Positions 34,320 to 47,568 of a stretch of DNA of 64,000 nucleotides are shown here, one piece after another. Source of the stretch: Volvox africanus (taxonomy: Eukaryota; Chlorophyta; Chlorophyceae; Chlamydomonadales; Volvocaceae); NCBI GenBank assembly GCA_030268105.1, contig BSDZ01000027.1:499001-563000 (forward strand), written 5' to 3'. Positions within the stretch are counted from its first letter, which is position 1. The number at the start of each line of letters is the position of its first letter. The notes below the pieces were generated by a model, which worked only from the letters and a program-made list of their open reading frames with translations, was not told where the DNA came from and made no database searches. A program made the position numbers and the translations under genes.

Positions 34320-35083
34320 CGGAGTTAGTTGCGAAGTATGGACTGGAAGAGGCAAATCCCCGCAAAGTGCCGTTATCAAAGGCACTACGTGCGGTTGGGG
34401 AACGGCTGGATGTACAGCAGTTTCCGTATGGTGAATTGGTTGGTAGTCTATTATATCTGTCCGTGGGCACTAGGCCAGATATTTCATATTCCGTGGGAGC
34501 ACTGTCCCCCTATATGTCGAAGCCTACTGTTGAGCATTGGCAGGCGGCTAAAGGTGTTTTGAGGTATCTGATTGGTACCAAGAACGTAGGCATATCCTAC
34601 TCAGCAAAATCGAGCGTTGGAACACTACATGGCTACTGCGACTCTGACTACGCTGGTTGCCTAGACACCAGGCGATCTACGACGGGATACGTGTTTCTAT
34701 TAACGGGTGGAGCAGTAAGCTGGGCGAGCCGCTTACAGGCTACGGTCGCCACATCTACCGCTGAGGCTGAATACATGGCAAGTGGAGCAGCGACTAAGGA
34801 GACGCTTTGGTTTCGCCACCTAGCGCGAGATTTGAAGCTGCGCGTTCCGTGTGTGCCGATCCATTGTGACAACCAGGCGGCACTTACGATGAGTAGTAAT
34901 TTGATAACTACTGCTAGGTCGAAGCACATTGATGTGCTTTACCACTTTATTCGTGAGCATGTGGCACGAGGAGAGGTTAAGTTCCTGTACTGCAAGTCGG
35001 AGGATATGGTGGCGGATGTCTTTACCAAGCCGCTACCTTTTCCAAATTTCTCCAAGTTCGTGCGTGCGATGGGCGTCTGCTAA
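34320..35083 (+). pseudogene. copia RT end and RNase H (after frameshift)
   Basis: Continues the polyprotein in another frame: ELVAKYGLEEANPRKVP, SLLYLSVGTRPDISYSVG, then RNase H (GYCDSDYAGCLDTRRSTTGY, TSTAEAEYMA, IHCDNQAALTM, ARSKHIDVLYHFIREHV, EDMVADVFTKPLP) to the stop at 35083. The RNase H catalytic acids (DSD, E, D) are present. Confidence 0.9.
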
Positions 35084-35178
35084 GTTGATACAGCGACGGC
35101 TTATGATTGTTTTCTATGGTGGTTTTGGTTAGATTTCCATTTAGATCCTGGAGCGACCGAGGTCAGACCGCGTGGGAG

Positions 35179-35380
35179 TGTTGTAATTAGTGCGGTAGGA
35201 CATCCGTATCGGTCAGACCTCTGTGATGTGCTGAGCTTTTGAATTGTTTGCGGTACAACTGGTACTGCACGACTTCCATATTTATGTGCAGCGGGCACAC
35301 GTATCTTTAGTTGATGTAACTGAATGTGCGAGTAAGGCTCGAGGAATAGCTCAGTAGCGATAGGCACGATAGGTTACACA
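35179..35380 (+). repeat. Candidate copia 3' LTR
   Basis: Starts TGTTGTAA after the purine-rich GTGGGAG, 95 bp past the RNase H stop, and could end at TTACACA. Length about 202 bp. The terminal bases form an imperfect inverted repeat (TGTTGTAA/TGTGTAA). There is no second LTR to confirm it. Confidence 0.3.
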
Positions 35381-35545
35381 GCTCAAATTACGTCAAAAGG
35401 TTTTGTGCTTCGAAAAACTTTGCTATTTCATCGAGTTCCGCATGTACGGGAGACCAAGTTTCAAAGAATGCTTTTAGCGCGGAGCCAAGAGATTTCACGG
35501 ACTTATATTTTTTTATTTTTAGTTAACAAGTTCTTAAGATAATGA
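35381..35545. other. Unassigned spacer
   Basis: AT-rich sequence between the copia remnant and repeat R1. No gene or structure recognised. Confidence 0.5.
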
Positions 35546-37880
35546 AAAGTTTGGGAAAATGCCAAATAACTTGACAGTCAGCCAATGGTACGGCGACGCT
35601 CATAAATCCTCTATAAGCCATGAAGCAATTAGCAGTATTGTTTGTAATAAAATAAAAATCATTCATTATGACCAAGAATACGGGTACCCTGCAACCCACG
35701 ATCTGCCGCAACTTGCAAACCGACGAATAACGCCCTCCGCAGCGATGTTACGATCTTTGGATTTATTCTTTCATAATGAGGTGTGAAATTAGTTGCACAT
35801 AGCTGAAAGATTATTACGAGGGTCGTTAGCGAACATATTAGTAACCAAGTGGTTCACGGATGCCCCAGGTATCCTCTTGAGGATTTCATATTGGATGTTA
35901 ATTAATATTACCGAATCACAAATATCTAATGGGACGCCGAGCCCAAAATGAATGCGGCAACCCCCGCACAGGTGTGTGTGTACGTGAGGAGAAAAAGCTC
36001 CCCGTCGGTAAAATTGCAATATTTATTTTCCTCGGCTAGCTGTCCAGATATTTCTGAATGGTAACGGGAAATGATAACGGAAACGCAACGGCCTGAATGA
36101 AACTGTATTAGGCAGAATTAGGTGGACGTCGTACCCTTAAAGACTGCCCACAGGGCCAAGCAGCAAAACATTACATCTATGACACAGGTAAAAACCTGTG
36201 TCATATGTAAAAAAATAAACATGTTGCGTCAGAATATGCAGTAAAGATTGACGCACTTGCCTTGCAATTTAATGCTCATGTCATAATTCCTTTCCCCTCC
36301 CGAGACTAATCAAGGCACTGTTAAATAACCAGACTAATTAGACAAGAAAAAATTACTTTATATCAACAAACTTGGGATGTTATAAAAACAGCAATCCAAT
36401 AATTCAGTACTTTTCTTTGACAGTTCCGTATTTTGATTTGATAGAAACTGAGTATAAGTGAGTAACGAACTTTAGAAATACCCTCGACGAACATTAGAAA
36501 TACCTACAAAAAAAGGCCAGAACAATTCTTTAATTTTAAATCTCCATTGATTTGTACAATCGCTTCCATTAACATACTGAGTTGTGCTCTTGTTATTATC
36601 AATGTTTTCTGCTCCTCTAACTTCGGCCATGTAAATCAGCCGCTCCTGTCAAGCCTGCTAAACAACCGCCACCACGAACGGTCAGTGTCTTTGCTCCGAA
36701 CGAAGCCAGAGCCATCCAAAAATACTATACTGATCATTCGGTTCCTAACATCCTGACATTGATGGAGGTGGGAATACGGCGGTCGTCAAGGATTTGGACA
36801 TTCCATATTTGGACAACCTGAGGACACTCGCTTGCCCAAACTAGTTGCGGAGGTACACTTGACGCCTATCCACCAGGTCGTCACATCACGGAGGAAGCTG
36901 CAACATCAGCTAGAAGCTACGTTTAAGGACACTGAGTCCGCAGCTGACACAGTGCCATCGCCTAATCCTGCCCTACCTGCGGGACAGCGGGACAGCCCAC
37001 CGTGTTTCCAGTGCCCGTCACCGTCGCAACATGGGAGTAACCTATAGACCCGAAGATTCCTGAACATTAGTGTGCAAACTGCAAGAGGCTGTACGCCGTC
37101 CGACTCAGCACAGTGGACTGCCTTTACGATAGCGATCCTGACTAGGACGTCAGCACCCGACAAGATGGCATCGTCGTGATCTGGTGGCATCCCAGTCTCC
37201 TGCAGCAGTTCGATGTGTTGAAGGTCTACACACCCCAGATTGGCGCTGATTGCTTCTATGCACCTATGGCTAAAACCTGGAGGTGAAACGCCTTTAAAAG
37301 TTCCATCTTCACCACCACAACCTGCTTAAGCAGGCGCCTTTACAAGTGTTGAAGCTTTATCGGTACCCCAGGTCCATGAAGAAAGGTGTGGTGGATGCAG
37401 TGAATACCACCACGAGAGTGGCGGGTGAGGTGGATGCAGCCACGATGGCGGGGGGTGATGGAGCCTATGATTTGGGAACTGAATGATGCCTTCATGCCGC
37501 ATCAGCTTGTGTGTCTGCTACTCTGTATGTGTGTCGGGCACGGTTTTCATGATTGGTTGGTTTGTTGGTATGCATAATTATGCGTCAGGACCGCTTTGTA
37601 ATAGTCGTATAGGCACGATGCACGCTACAACTACATAAAATGCAAAAAGCACCTTCACAGCAGGTGAGGCCTTCCGGTGCTGAATACTACAGCCTTGTTT
37701 TCGCTTATTCATTCCTTCTTTACGGTGTTGCTATCACCCGGGCTTTGCCATCTGGCTGGGCTTTAAGTGAACACATTTCGCCAAGGAAGAGGATGAATGT
37801 TAACTTTCTGTTAAATGGCCTTTGAACACTAATGCCAGCGTGCAACACAGCGTGTATGTTAGTTCAGGAGGAACGCAGGC
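35546..37880. repeat. R1: copy of a diverged ~2.2-kb repeat
   Basis: Collinear with R2 (61545-63770). Examples: CTTGACAGTC...TACGGCGACGCTCATAA (35570/61570), AACGAAGCCAGAGCC (36700/62500), CAGTGCCCGTCACCGT (37010/62820), the palindrome CTGCTTAAGCAG (37322/63115) and CCTTTGAACACT (37818/63667). Many indels and stops mean it is an old non-coding or decayed element. No LTR, inverted ends or target duplication could be identified. Type unknown. Confidence 0.7.
36178..36205. repeat. 12-bp perfect hairpin in R1
   Basis: TATGACACAGGT, loop AAAA, ACCTGTGTCATA. It has no counterpart at the matching place in R2. Confidence 0.8.
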
Positions 37881-39066
37881 GTGGAAAACTTTTTCTACCT
37901 ATGGGGTAATGCAGCATACATGAGGTTTATTGGGCTTGATTGGTCTATTAGCCAGCCCAGGGGATTGGTAAGGTAGTTGGGGACTTATAGGCATATTACC
38001 CTGCACGGGCCGGAGGCTCAGGGAGGGTATACACACAAAGGGTTCAAGGTATTTAAAACACTATTGGTATGTAGTCGGCATCTATCACTGCAGGGTACCG
38101 TAACCTTTGGTTGTGCCGCATGTAGGGCCATAGGGGGATTACGTGGTCGTAGAATAACCTATCCACCCCAATACATAGTAAATAAAGGAGCCGAACAAAT
38201 GACATACTGCCTGAATGCCCATTTGCCACCCACGACCTATCCGGCATTCTGGTGGAGCACATCCCCTTTCAAAGTGAACAGTGAGATAATTTCGTTGATG
38301 TGTCCCATCATGGCGTGGTCTCGCTGGAGGTGCTCCAGGAAGGCGCCCTGTGGAAAGGGAGGGGAAGCGGGGCATTATGCATCGGGTAAGCCACTTCAAG
38401 TTGTTTGTGGCAGTGGCAGTAGCAAATTGCCAAAGGCAGTAGAAGTCAGAGTAGCAATCTCAATAGCATCACTAGTATTGACACTGGCAGATTTCCCAAG
38501 ATGCCTAACTGACGGCAAATTCCAACGGCAGCCCAGGAAGCCACCACGGCACGTTGGGCAGCTGTCCTCGATCCCTAGGAACCAGCGATGAACCCATTCA
38601 CACGGTACTACCCTCGACCCACAAGCCGGCTTTGCGTCTGCAAAGCGCCAGCCCCGTAACGTGCCTGGTTACTATCCGGAGAGAATTCGAAGATGATACA
38701 GGGTATACCCTCGCCGCGGGTCTTCTTATACCCGCACCCTCGCATCCTCATGGGCACGAACGGGAAGACCTATGGGTTGCTGGTGTTAACAAAATGGTTG
38801 ACCGAGTGCATAATGATGGTGCTCCAGTCGCTGCTAGTCGCGCTAGCAGCGCTAGATCTGCTCATAGGCACAGACAGCATATCGTGCAGCATTTCCTGCA
38901 GAAAGATATACGGATAGGGTTCGACAGTTGCCACCATCTATGAGCCTCGTGTATTATCATTATGGCCAAACATTGTCACCGCATGGATTAAAAAGTTATT
39001 TTCACACGTATTAATATCACGGATGAGGTAGCTGCGAGAGTTTGAACCCTAGGTTAATCCCCTACA

Positions 39067-39089
39067 CCCCTAAAACCCCTAAACCCTAC
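39067..39089. repeat. Interstitial telomere-like tract
   Basis: Contains CCCTAAAA, CCCCTAAA and CCCTA in succession, matching the TTTTAGGG/TTTAGGG telomere repeats of chlorophycean algae. Only about three units long. Confidence 0.5.
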
Positions 39090-40231
39090 GCGCACCCAAC
39101 AGGCTAAAATAGGGCATGCATGGTATAGCCTCCCCGAGGACTAAGCCATGTCAGGCAGCCGCGAGCTGCAAGCCTAAGCCTAAATTGGATGCCTCCTTAC
39201 CTACCCTGGTACAACTGGCTTTCGTCAGGAATGGGGTGGGATGCCCGTCGCTAACTCCGTTCGGTCGTACTCTCATGAGGCCCTGGATCTCATCTTATTC
39301 TTACTTGTAGCAACATACCCAGCATGGCATCCTGCGGGTACCATGAACCTGGCCCTTCCATACGTACTGCAGCTGCCGATCCATACGAACCTTAAACAGC
39401 GCACACGCGATTGCGGTAGCATGCACTTGCATGGGCCTGTGGGTCACATGGAGCGGCCAAAACACTTGAAATCCACAAGACCCATAATGGTTCGTTGCTG
39501 TATTTGGTGCCCAACGCGCTTTGCATGGAAGGACTGTTAAAGGGCGCCAGCCTAAGCTGAACAAACCTCCTTCCTAACAATGCCATGTGCCCTGTGCTCT
39601 TCACTTATCGACTGTTGTGCTCAAACTCTGGATGACGTGCTCAAACTCTGGATCTTCTCCATTATGCCATGAATGGATACAATAGGTTGGCTGGCCTACC
39701 CTTGAGAACAAAATGCTAAAGCTAACGTGATTGGAGCACGAGCTTGAATTGTTGACGCGACCACTTCCACGCCTTCCTGGGCCCCTCGGCTCCACCCTTT
39801 ACTCCGCTGCTTTCTCAGGCCTCCCTTATACAAGTATTGTCCCGCAAGCATCCCTCATCTGGCACCGCAAGCCTGCATAATGTATAACCGCAAGCCAAGG
39901 TAGCCGGACACGCGGGCAGGCGGTTTACGGAAGTCCGCTAGCTGCGGGAAGTCTGTGTTGCCTCTCTCTTTCTCAACTTCCGCAATCAGCTCCGGGAAAC
40001 CCGCGACAGCGTCGCCCTTCGCGAGATCAACGTCCAGCAGCAGCGCTGGCGGCAGTTCCCAATGTCCTCTTCACACGCCGCCTGCGTGGTTTGGGTAATC
40101 GTGTGTAACGGCGCCAAAGACCACCCAAGCACTGAGATGGAGGTGCGTTGAGCAACACGCCAAATGCCACGTGCAAATGTCCGCTGCCTTGTCACTCTCT
40201 AGAATGGGGCACCTGCGAGCCGATAAGGCAG

Positions 40232-40254
40232 AGGACTTTTAATGTAAAAGTCCT
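40232..40254. repeat. 10-bp hairpin
   Basis: AGGACTTTTA, loop ATG, TAAAAGTCCT, about 500 bp upstream of the uL15c start. Function unknown. Confidence 0.6.
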
Positions 40255-40754
40255 ACACAGGCCAATTGTCAACGACATACCGGATTTCGTTCACACACAT
40301 CGTTTTGTGTTTGGCAATCCCAGAACAAAGCGAAGAATTTGTCGTCCGTGTCCGCCACGTTGCTGCTGTGAACTACACAATTGGATCCGAAGCATGCGTC
40401 GGCTGATTGTTTCATGCCTAACAGCGAGCTCTGCCGGTTGCTTCTTGCTCCTGTACTTTTTTTACTTTACCCTTATAAGTCTGGTCTGTTTAGATTGCAT
40501 GTCCTCAACTCCTCATCATACCACTTGGGGATAACGGCCTGGTGGTACATTTTCAGAGTTGCTGAGTACGGAATGGACGAGCATTATTATTGGCCCAGAC
40601 CATTTCCTCCTTGTCATAGCTTTACTCTTCCAAAAGTCGTGGGTGCACCTGTTGAACGACGGTTATACCTTTAAGTCCTTAAATTAAAGAGGGCCTCACA
40701 AAATGCAGGTCAGCCGTCTTGCTGGTCTTGTGGGCAAGGCGTGCCTTTTAATTT

Positions 40755-42566
<1,812 letters not shown>

Positions 42567-43434
42567 AGATGCTTAAGACCTTTGGCGGTGTCAGCTACGT
42601 GGATTTTCTTCGAAAAGAAATGACTGTTATAGGAGGGCCAAGGAGTGTCGCTGTTCTTGCGACCGCAGCTTGTATGATGATGTATGCTCATCTCCTGGCT
42701 GGCTTGGTTACTAGGGCTGCTTGGACCTTCTGTAGAACGCGGGGAGCTCGTGACACATGGGGTATTTGTACGGACGTGACGTTCGTTGTCGATGTGGCAT
42801 GAGCGATTTCAGTCGGTAGGACGTCCCTGGTTTGCGGGTAAGGATTGGGAGCAGTGTACCCACGGCATTGGGGGCAATTTTGGGACGCTGATCCGCTGCC
42901 CCCTAAGTAATAATCGCTCTGGTAAATCTTTGTTTTTTTACCGAATATGGTGATGCAACGTGAACCGATCCCTAAGCGGCAGCCGCCAAAGGGCATCAGA
43001 GGTCCTGAAGAATTATGTCTGCTTCCTGATCGGGTAGAATGGCGCCTTCTATATGGATTCCATGATGAATCCTTATGACGTGGTGTAAGGTTGCGTCGTC
43101 TGTCCGGATTGCACTGAACGCATGAGCCGCATGCACAGCATGGGGTTATCATACGTTCACTTGCGTAGCATAGCATATCACGTTGAGCTCGAATTCTGAT
43201 TGAAGTAAAAGAATCACGCATAGCAGGTTTCCACGAGAAGGGCACATATCGCGGAAATACATGTGCAGTTTCATGGAGGTCTTGCATTGGATAGCGATCT
43301 ATCGGGATGTAACGCATGACTAACAACATGATTTATAGTGAAGTATACTGTACGCCTTTGTATAAAGGATAGATAGTTGTCAGCTATGTAAAATGTTAAA
43401 ATAGTCCCGACATCGTTCAAGCCAGAGTGGTACA
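42567..43434. other. Intergenic region between uL15c and farnesyltransferase genes
   Basis: Holds the uL15c 3' UTR and the farnesyltransferase promoter. A TGTAA element occurs at about 43084; no closer one was seen downstream of the uL15c stop. No other gene recognised. Confidence 0.5.
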
Positions 43435-46400
43435 ATGTTTGAAGACCGGCTGCCAACAACAACAAGCAAAGCTCAAAATGGGCTCGAAAAGAAAATATTG
43501 CCATTCTACCAGGAACTGGAACCCGTCGATGCGGAAGAGCTGCACGATTTCCTCGAGTTGCAACGCGAAAACCACATTGCGTATATTCAGGGCGGCCTAG
43601 GTCAGCTTGCAGCAGGATTTGCAGTTCTGGACGCGAGTCGCTCCTGGATAGTGTATTGGTTGGTGCACTCCTTAGCCTTGTTGGATGCTCCCCTTCCCGA
43701 CGATGTGACGGTGGACGACCTGATGAGCTTTTTGGGCGCCTGTCAGCATCCTGAAGGTGGCTTTGGAGGCGGGCCCATGCAGCTGGCCCACCTTGCACCG
43801 ACATATGCCGCCGTCGCAGCTATCGTTACTCTTGGTGGGAAAGCGCTGGCCCTTGTGGATCGCACGAAACTTCGCGATTACCTCTTCCGTATGTGCATCC
43901 CGCCGCAACAGGGCGGCGGATTCAGCGTGCATGAAGGTAAAACTGGGTTTGGCCGCCCGCTGGGGAATATTCCTACTGTAAGCCTCTTTGACCGTACAAA
44001 CTTGTTCTATAAATGTCCAGATCCTGGATACGTTGCATAGGGTGTTGCATAATAATGCCTGCCCAACAAGAACCGCTGCTGCTTACTGCATGGGTCGAGG
44101 CCCTGTGGATCCAGACCCCACCGAACCTGCATATGGTCCAGCCCTTGGCAAAGTCAGCAGCCTGAACACAAGGAGCGGCCCCCAACCTCCAACTGTACTT
44201 TAACCGCAACTCCCAACCCAACCACAACAGGCGGCGAGGGCGACCTCCGGGCCTGCTACACGGCCATGGCGGTGGCTCATATGATTGCCCTGGATGGAGC
44301 CGACAAGGAGGAGCTGCTGAAGCAGTCGGGCATGGTTCAGTACGTCCGGGCCTGCCAGGTGGGTCAGCAACTTACAACCGACTGCATGTAAAACAGCAGC
44401 TGTCGGTTGGATAGCGTCCCGACCGTGACCCAAACAGTAGTTAGTTGCTACTGCGTTACAGACAACAGCAGCAGGAGTAGGAGTAGGAGTAGGAGTTCAA
44501 TGCAATACCTAAGATGGGGCCTAACAGGGCTATCCCTGTGCCTCCTGCCGCCGTCGTCTTGTTTTTATCGGTGGGAGGGCGATTTCAGGCCGGATGCCGC
44601 CGTATCCGTGTTGCCGTATTCCCATACAGACATACGAGGGTGGTCTGGGCGGGGAGCCAGGCAATGAGGCTCACGGCGGCTACACGTTTTGCGGCGTTGC
44701 GGCGCTGATGCTGGCCGGCGGTCCCTCCCTGGTGCAATCAACTTTGAGCGTGCCCCAGTTGCTGCATTGGCTGGTGCACCGGCAGGTGAGGAAGATCGCA
44801 CAAGGCCGGAAGTGGGCCGGAGGTGTGGTGGGAGTAGATGGATAGAGCGGCATGTTCGCGTCAACATGAAAGCAGGGGGTTAAGGATTGTTGCGTAGGCA
44901 GTGGGAAATAGCACACAGAGTAATAATATCACCTAAACAACACAAAATAGTTGCATGTGGTTATGGTGGGACAAAGGAGGGAGGGCTGGAGAGCAAGTGG
45001 AGTCCAGGGGGTCCCGTTTGCGAATACTACTGGGCTGGGGTCGACAGACGTCCGACTGGTTGAGATATCTGCCCAGTAGCCCTTGGCACTACGGTGCAAC
45101 GTGGCATAAATCGGCGCAATACGATGCCTAGTTTTGGCGAGAAATAAAGTGTGTGGTTGAAGAACGATCTCAAATTGGTATTAAAACACCCTTAAGCACG
45201 CTTCTGCTATCTTGGGCGCATGTGTTTTACAACGGTCTACTCTCTATCCGATTCCTCTTGACCCGGTGATCCCAGGGCTCGATGGAAGGCGGTTTTAACG
45301 GCCGTACGAACAAACTCGTGGACGGCTGCTACAGCTTCTGGCAGGGAGCCGTCTTCCCACTGCTCGGGCAGCTGCCGTTGGCGGCACTGCGGTCGCCCCG
45401 GGTGTGTACTCCGAGGTGTATTCCGAGACACTGCGCAGTGGGAAGTTTATTTTTTGCAACTCATATGGCGTGATGATTCATATGGCTTTCTCCTTTAGCA
45501 GTAAAGATTGTGATGTCACAGCCTTCCGTTGGTCGTTGGATCCTAAAGAATTCAATAGACTAGAAACCAGGATCAAGGTGACGCTCGTTTGTCCAATTGC
45601 CTGCATTACGCGTTCGCGAGGAAAGTGCCGGCGGTATCCCGCCACTCCTCCCACCCCACTCCCTTCCTTCAGTACCAGCACCAGGGTTCGCTCAATTCTC
45701 TCTCATCCCCATCTCCCCACCACCTTTACCCCTACTATCCTGCTACCCCTACCATCCCTACCCCAGCACTCCCCTTAGGTGGGAATGGGGCGGGCGATGA
45801 CAGCCCCGGATACCGCTTCTCATCTCTCATTCCTGTTTCCTGATCAGGCACATCATGAGTTATATGACGTCATATCATGTGATGTCATGAGCGATGTCAA
45901 CCACTCTCATCCCCACCTTGCAGGTGCCCGCAGCCAAGGCGCCGCAGCAGGAGTTGCAGACACCCCCGGGGCCCATGATGACCGCGTCGCCGCCTTTTGA
46001 ATTGGTGCGAGAACTGATACTCATTGCGATGTAGCATTAAGGTAGCAATAAGGTCATAAAAAACACAGCATTGCACGTTTTTATCCAATGTATTGACCGA
46101 TAATGCTTCCTAGCTGTGCCCCCTTCCAACCCACTTTCCTCTTCCGTTTGTCCTCCCACTTCATCCCATGTGCTGTCCTCACACTTTTCCGGTGCCAGGC
46201 GGAGGAGGACATGCATGCCCGCATGCACGCCTACGAGTCCTTGCGGGGTCGGGCTCTGAACGCGAGTGAGGAGGCGGATGCGGCGCTACGGGGCACTGCC
46301 GCGCGCCATTCATCCAGCAAGGCGGCCGCGGCGCGGGGGCTGCTGGACCAGGCCGCTGCAGCGCATGAGGTGGGTCCATGAGGTGGGCACCTCGGGCTGT

Positions 46401-47568
46401 GTGTGTCTGTGTGTATGGCTCCGTCGGGACATGTACCTTAACCAACTCCACTACCACCAACGACTATGCGGCTGCTGCTGCGTCGACTCTACTGCTTTCA
46501 GGCTGCTGAGCAAGCCACCACCCAGCTGGCCTGCATCAACGTGGCGGCCTTCAATATCTGCCCGCCACCCGACCCCGAGATGCTCATGCACCAGGAGCAA
46601 TCGCACCTGCAGGCTATCGAGCAGCGGCAGCGGCAGCAGGCCCAGACAGCCAACGCACATACGCAGGAACAGGAGGCGCAGCAGCCGCAAGGGGAACAGC
46701 AACCAGGCCAGCAGGGCCAAGGGCAGCAGCAGCAAGGACAGGGACAGCAGCAGGGACAGCAAACGATGCCGCCTCCACCGCCGCTGTGCAACTACGAGGC
46801 GCTGCAATTGTGGATTCTCAAGTGAGTGCTAAAACGTCAGAAGATTGAGTCTTGGAAATGGGAAGAGAAGTCTGAGGGGGTTCCGCATGCGCCCGTAGAA
46901 AAGCACCCGTGGGCATGGCTCTGGCCTTGACTCACATTTTCGATTTAGTCATCCTAATCGATGTATGCAGTCTGGAGATGGAAGTGACTTAAATCTGGTT
47001 ACCGCAGGGGTAGCCAGACAAATTGCACGATACGCATTTGCATAATATCTGCAATGAACTTCCCACTCGATTACAAAGATACAGGTACACAACATCCAAA
47101 CGTGCGCATGATAACACGGCGTGCGATGTTTTCATACTTGTTTGTAAAGGCCTCGGGCCCTGTTTGTAAAGGCCTCTCCCCCTCCGTATACTTGCATGGC
47201 CTTCATGTGTTATGTGCTCCTGATGTCTACAACGATGATATCCATGACAGCTTTTCGTTGGCCCGGGTTGACCACATCCCCTCTGCACCCTGCATCTCTG
47301 CCGATGCAGGTGCTGTCAGGCCAGCAAGGGCGGCCTCCGTGATAAGCCCGGTAAGCCCGTAGATTTCTACCACACCTGCTACTGCCTCAGCGGCCTGTCC
47401 GTAGCGCAGCATGCGCCTGGATCTCACGCCATGGGCCACCGGGAGACCAACCTGCTGCGCCGGACGGATCCAGCAGTCAATGTGGTGGAGGACAAGCTGG
47501 CAGCCGCCAAGGCTTACTATACAGCCCGACCGCTACCAGCATTGACGAAATCGATGGCTTTGGGGTAG
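43435..47568 (+). CDS. FTB: Protein farnesyltransferase beta subunit, 8 exons
   Basis: Exons 43435-43936, 44231-44358, 44630-44785, 45276-45401, 45924-46004, 46199-46369, 46502-46821 and 47310-47568; all phases agree, giving 580 residues. The enzyme transfers farnesyl from FPP to the Cys of CaaX proteins, with the alpha subunit, in the cytosol. Seen: repeated GGF/GG alpha-alpha barrel turns (HPEGGFGGGPMQLAHLAPTY, EGGLGGEPGNEAHGGYTFCG, MEGGFNGRTNKLVDGCYSFW). Zinc ligands are Asp and Cys in VDGCYSF and His in DFYHTCYCLSGLS. GGLRDKPGKP is also conserved. Exons 5-7 add roughly 150 residues more than animal enzymes between the Asp/Cys and His ligands, ending in a Gln-rich run (46600-46770). A TGTAA poly(A) signal lies about 180 nt downstream (about 47750). 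Confidence 0.93.

Larger units (their letters stand above)
31229..35380 (+). mobile_element. Ty1/copia element, 5' end removed by B2
   Basis: Order protease, integrase, RT, RNase H, diagnostic of Ty1/copia. The left part (5' LTR, PBS and gag with its zinc knuckle) is absent, and the B2 LTR starts directly at 31228. A possible 3' LTR (35179-35380) follows a short purine run. This is the oldest recognisable layer of the transposon tower, because B2 cuts it. Confidence 0.85.
37881..40754. other. Intergenic region without recognised gene
   Basis: 2.9 kb upstream of the uL15c gene. Frames are short and lack recognisable domains or convincing exon chains. It contains a telomere-like tract (39067-39089), a 17-bp tandem duplication (GTGCTCAAACTCTGGAT twice, about 39620-39655) and a hairpin at 40232-40254. 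The last few hundred bases should hold the uL15c promoter, but no clear TATA box was singled out. Confidence 0.5.

Noticed and set aside
34260..34320. Programmed frameshift within copia RT
   Set aside because: The position, between the RT palm and RNase H, is not a known recoding site and no slippery heptamer or structure is evident; a 1-nt loss is simpler.
38554..38943. Possible gene with a 129-residue frame
   Set aside because: No domain, no exon context and composition like the surrounding non-coding DNA.
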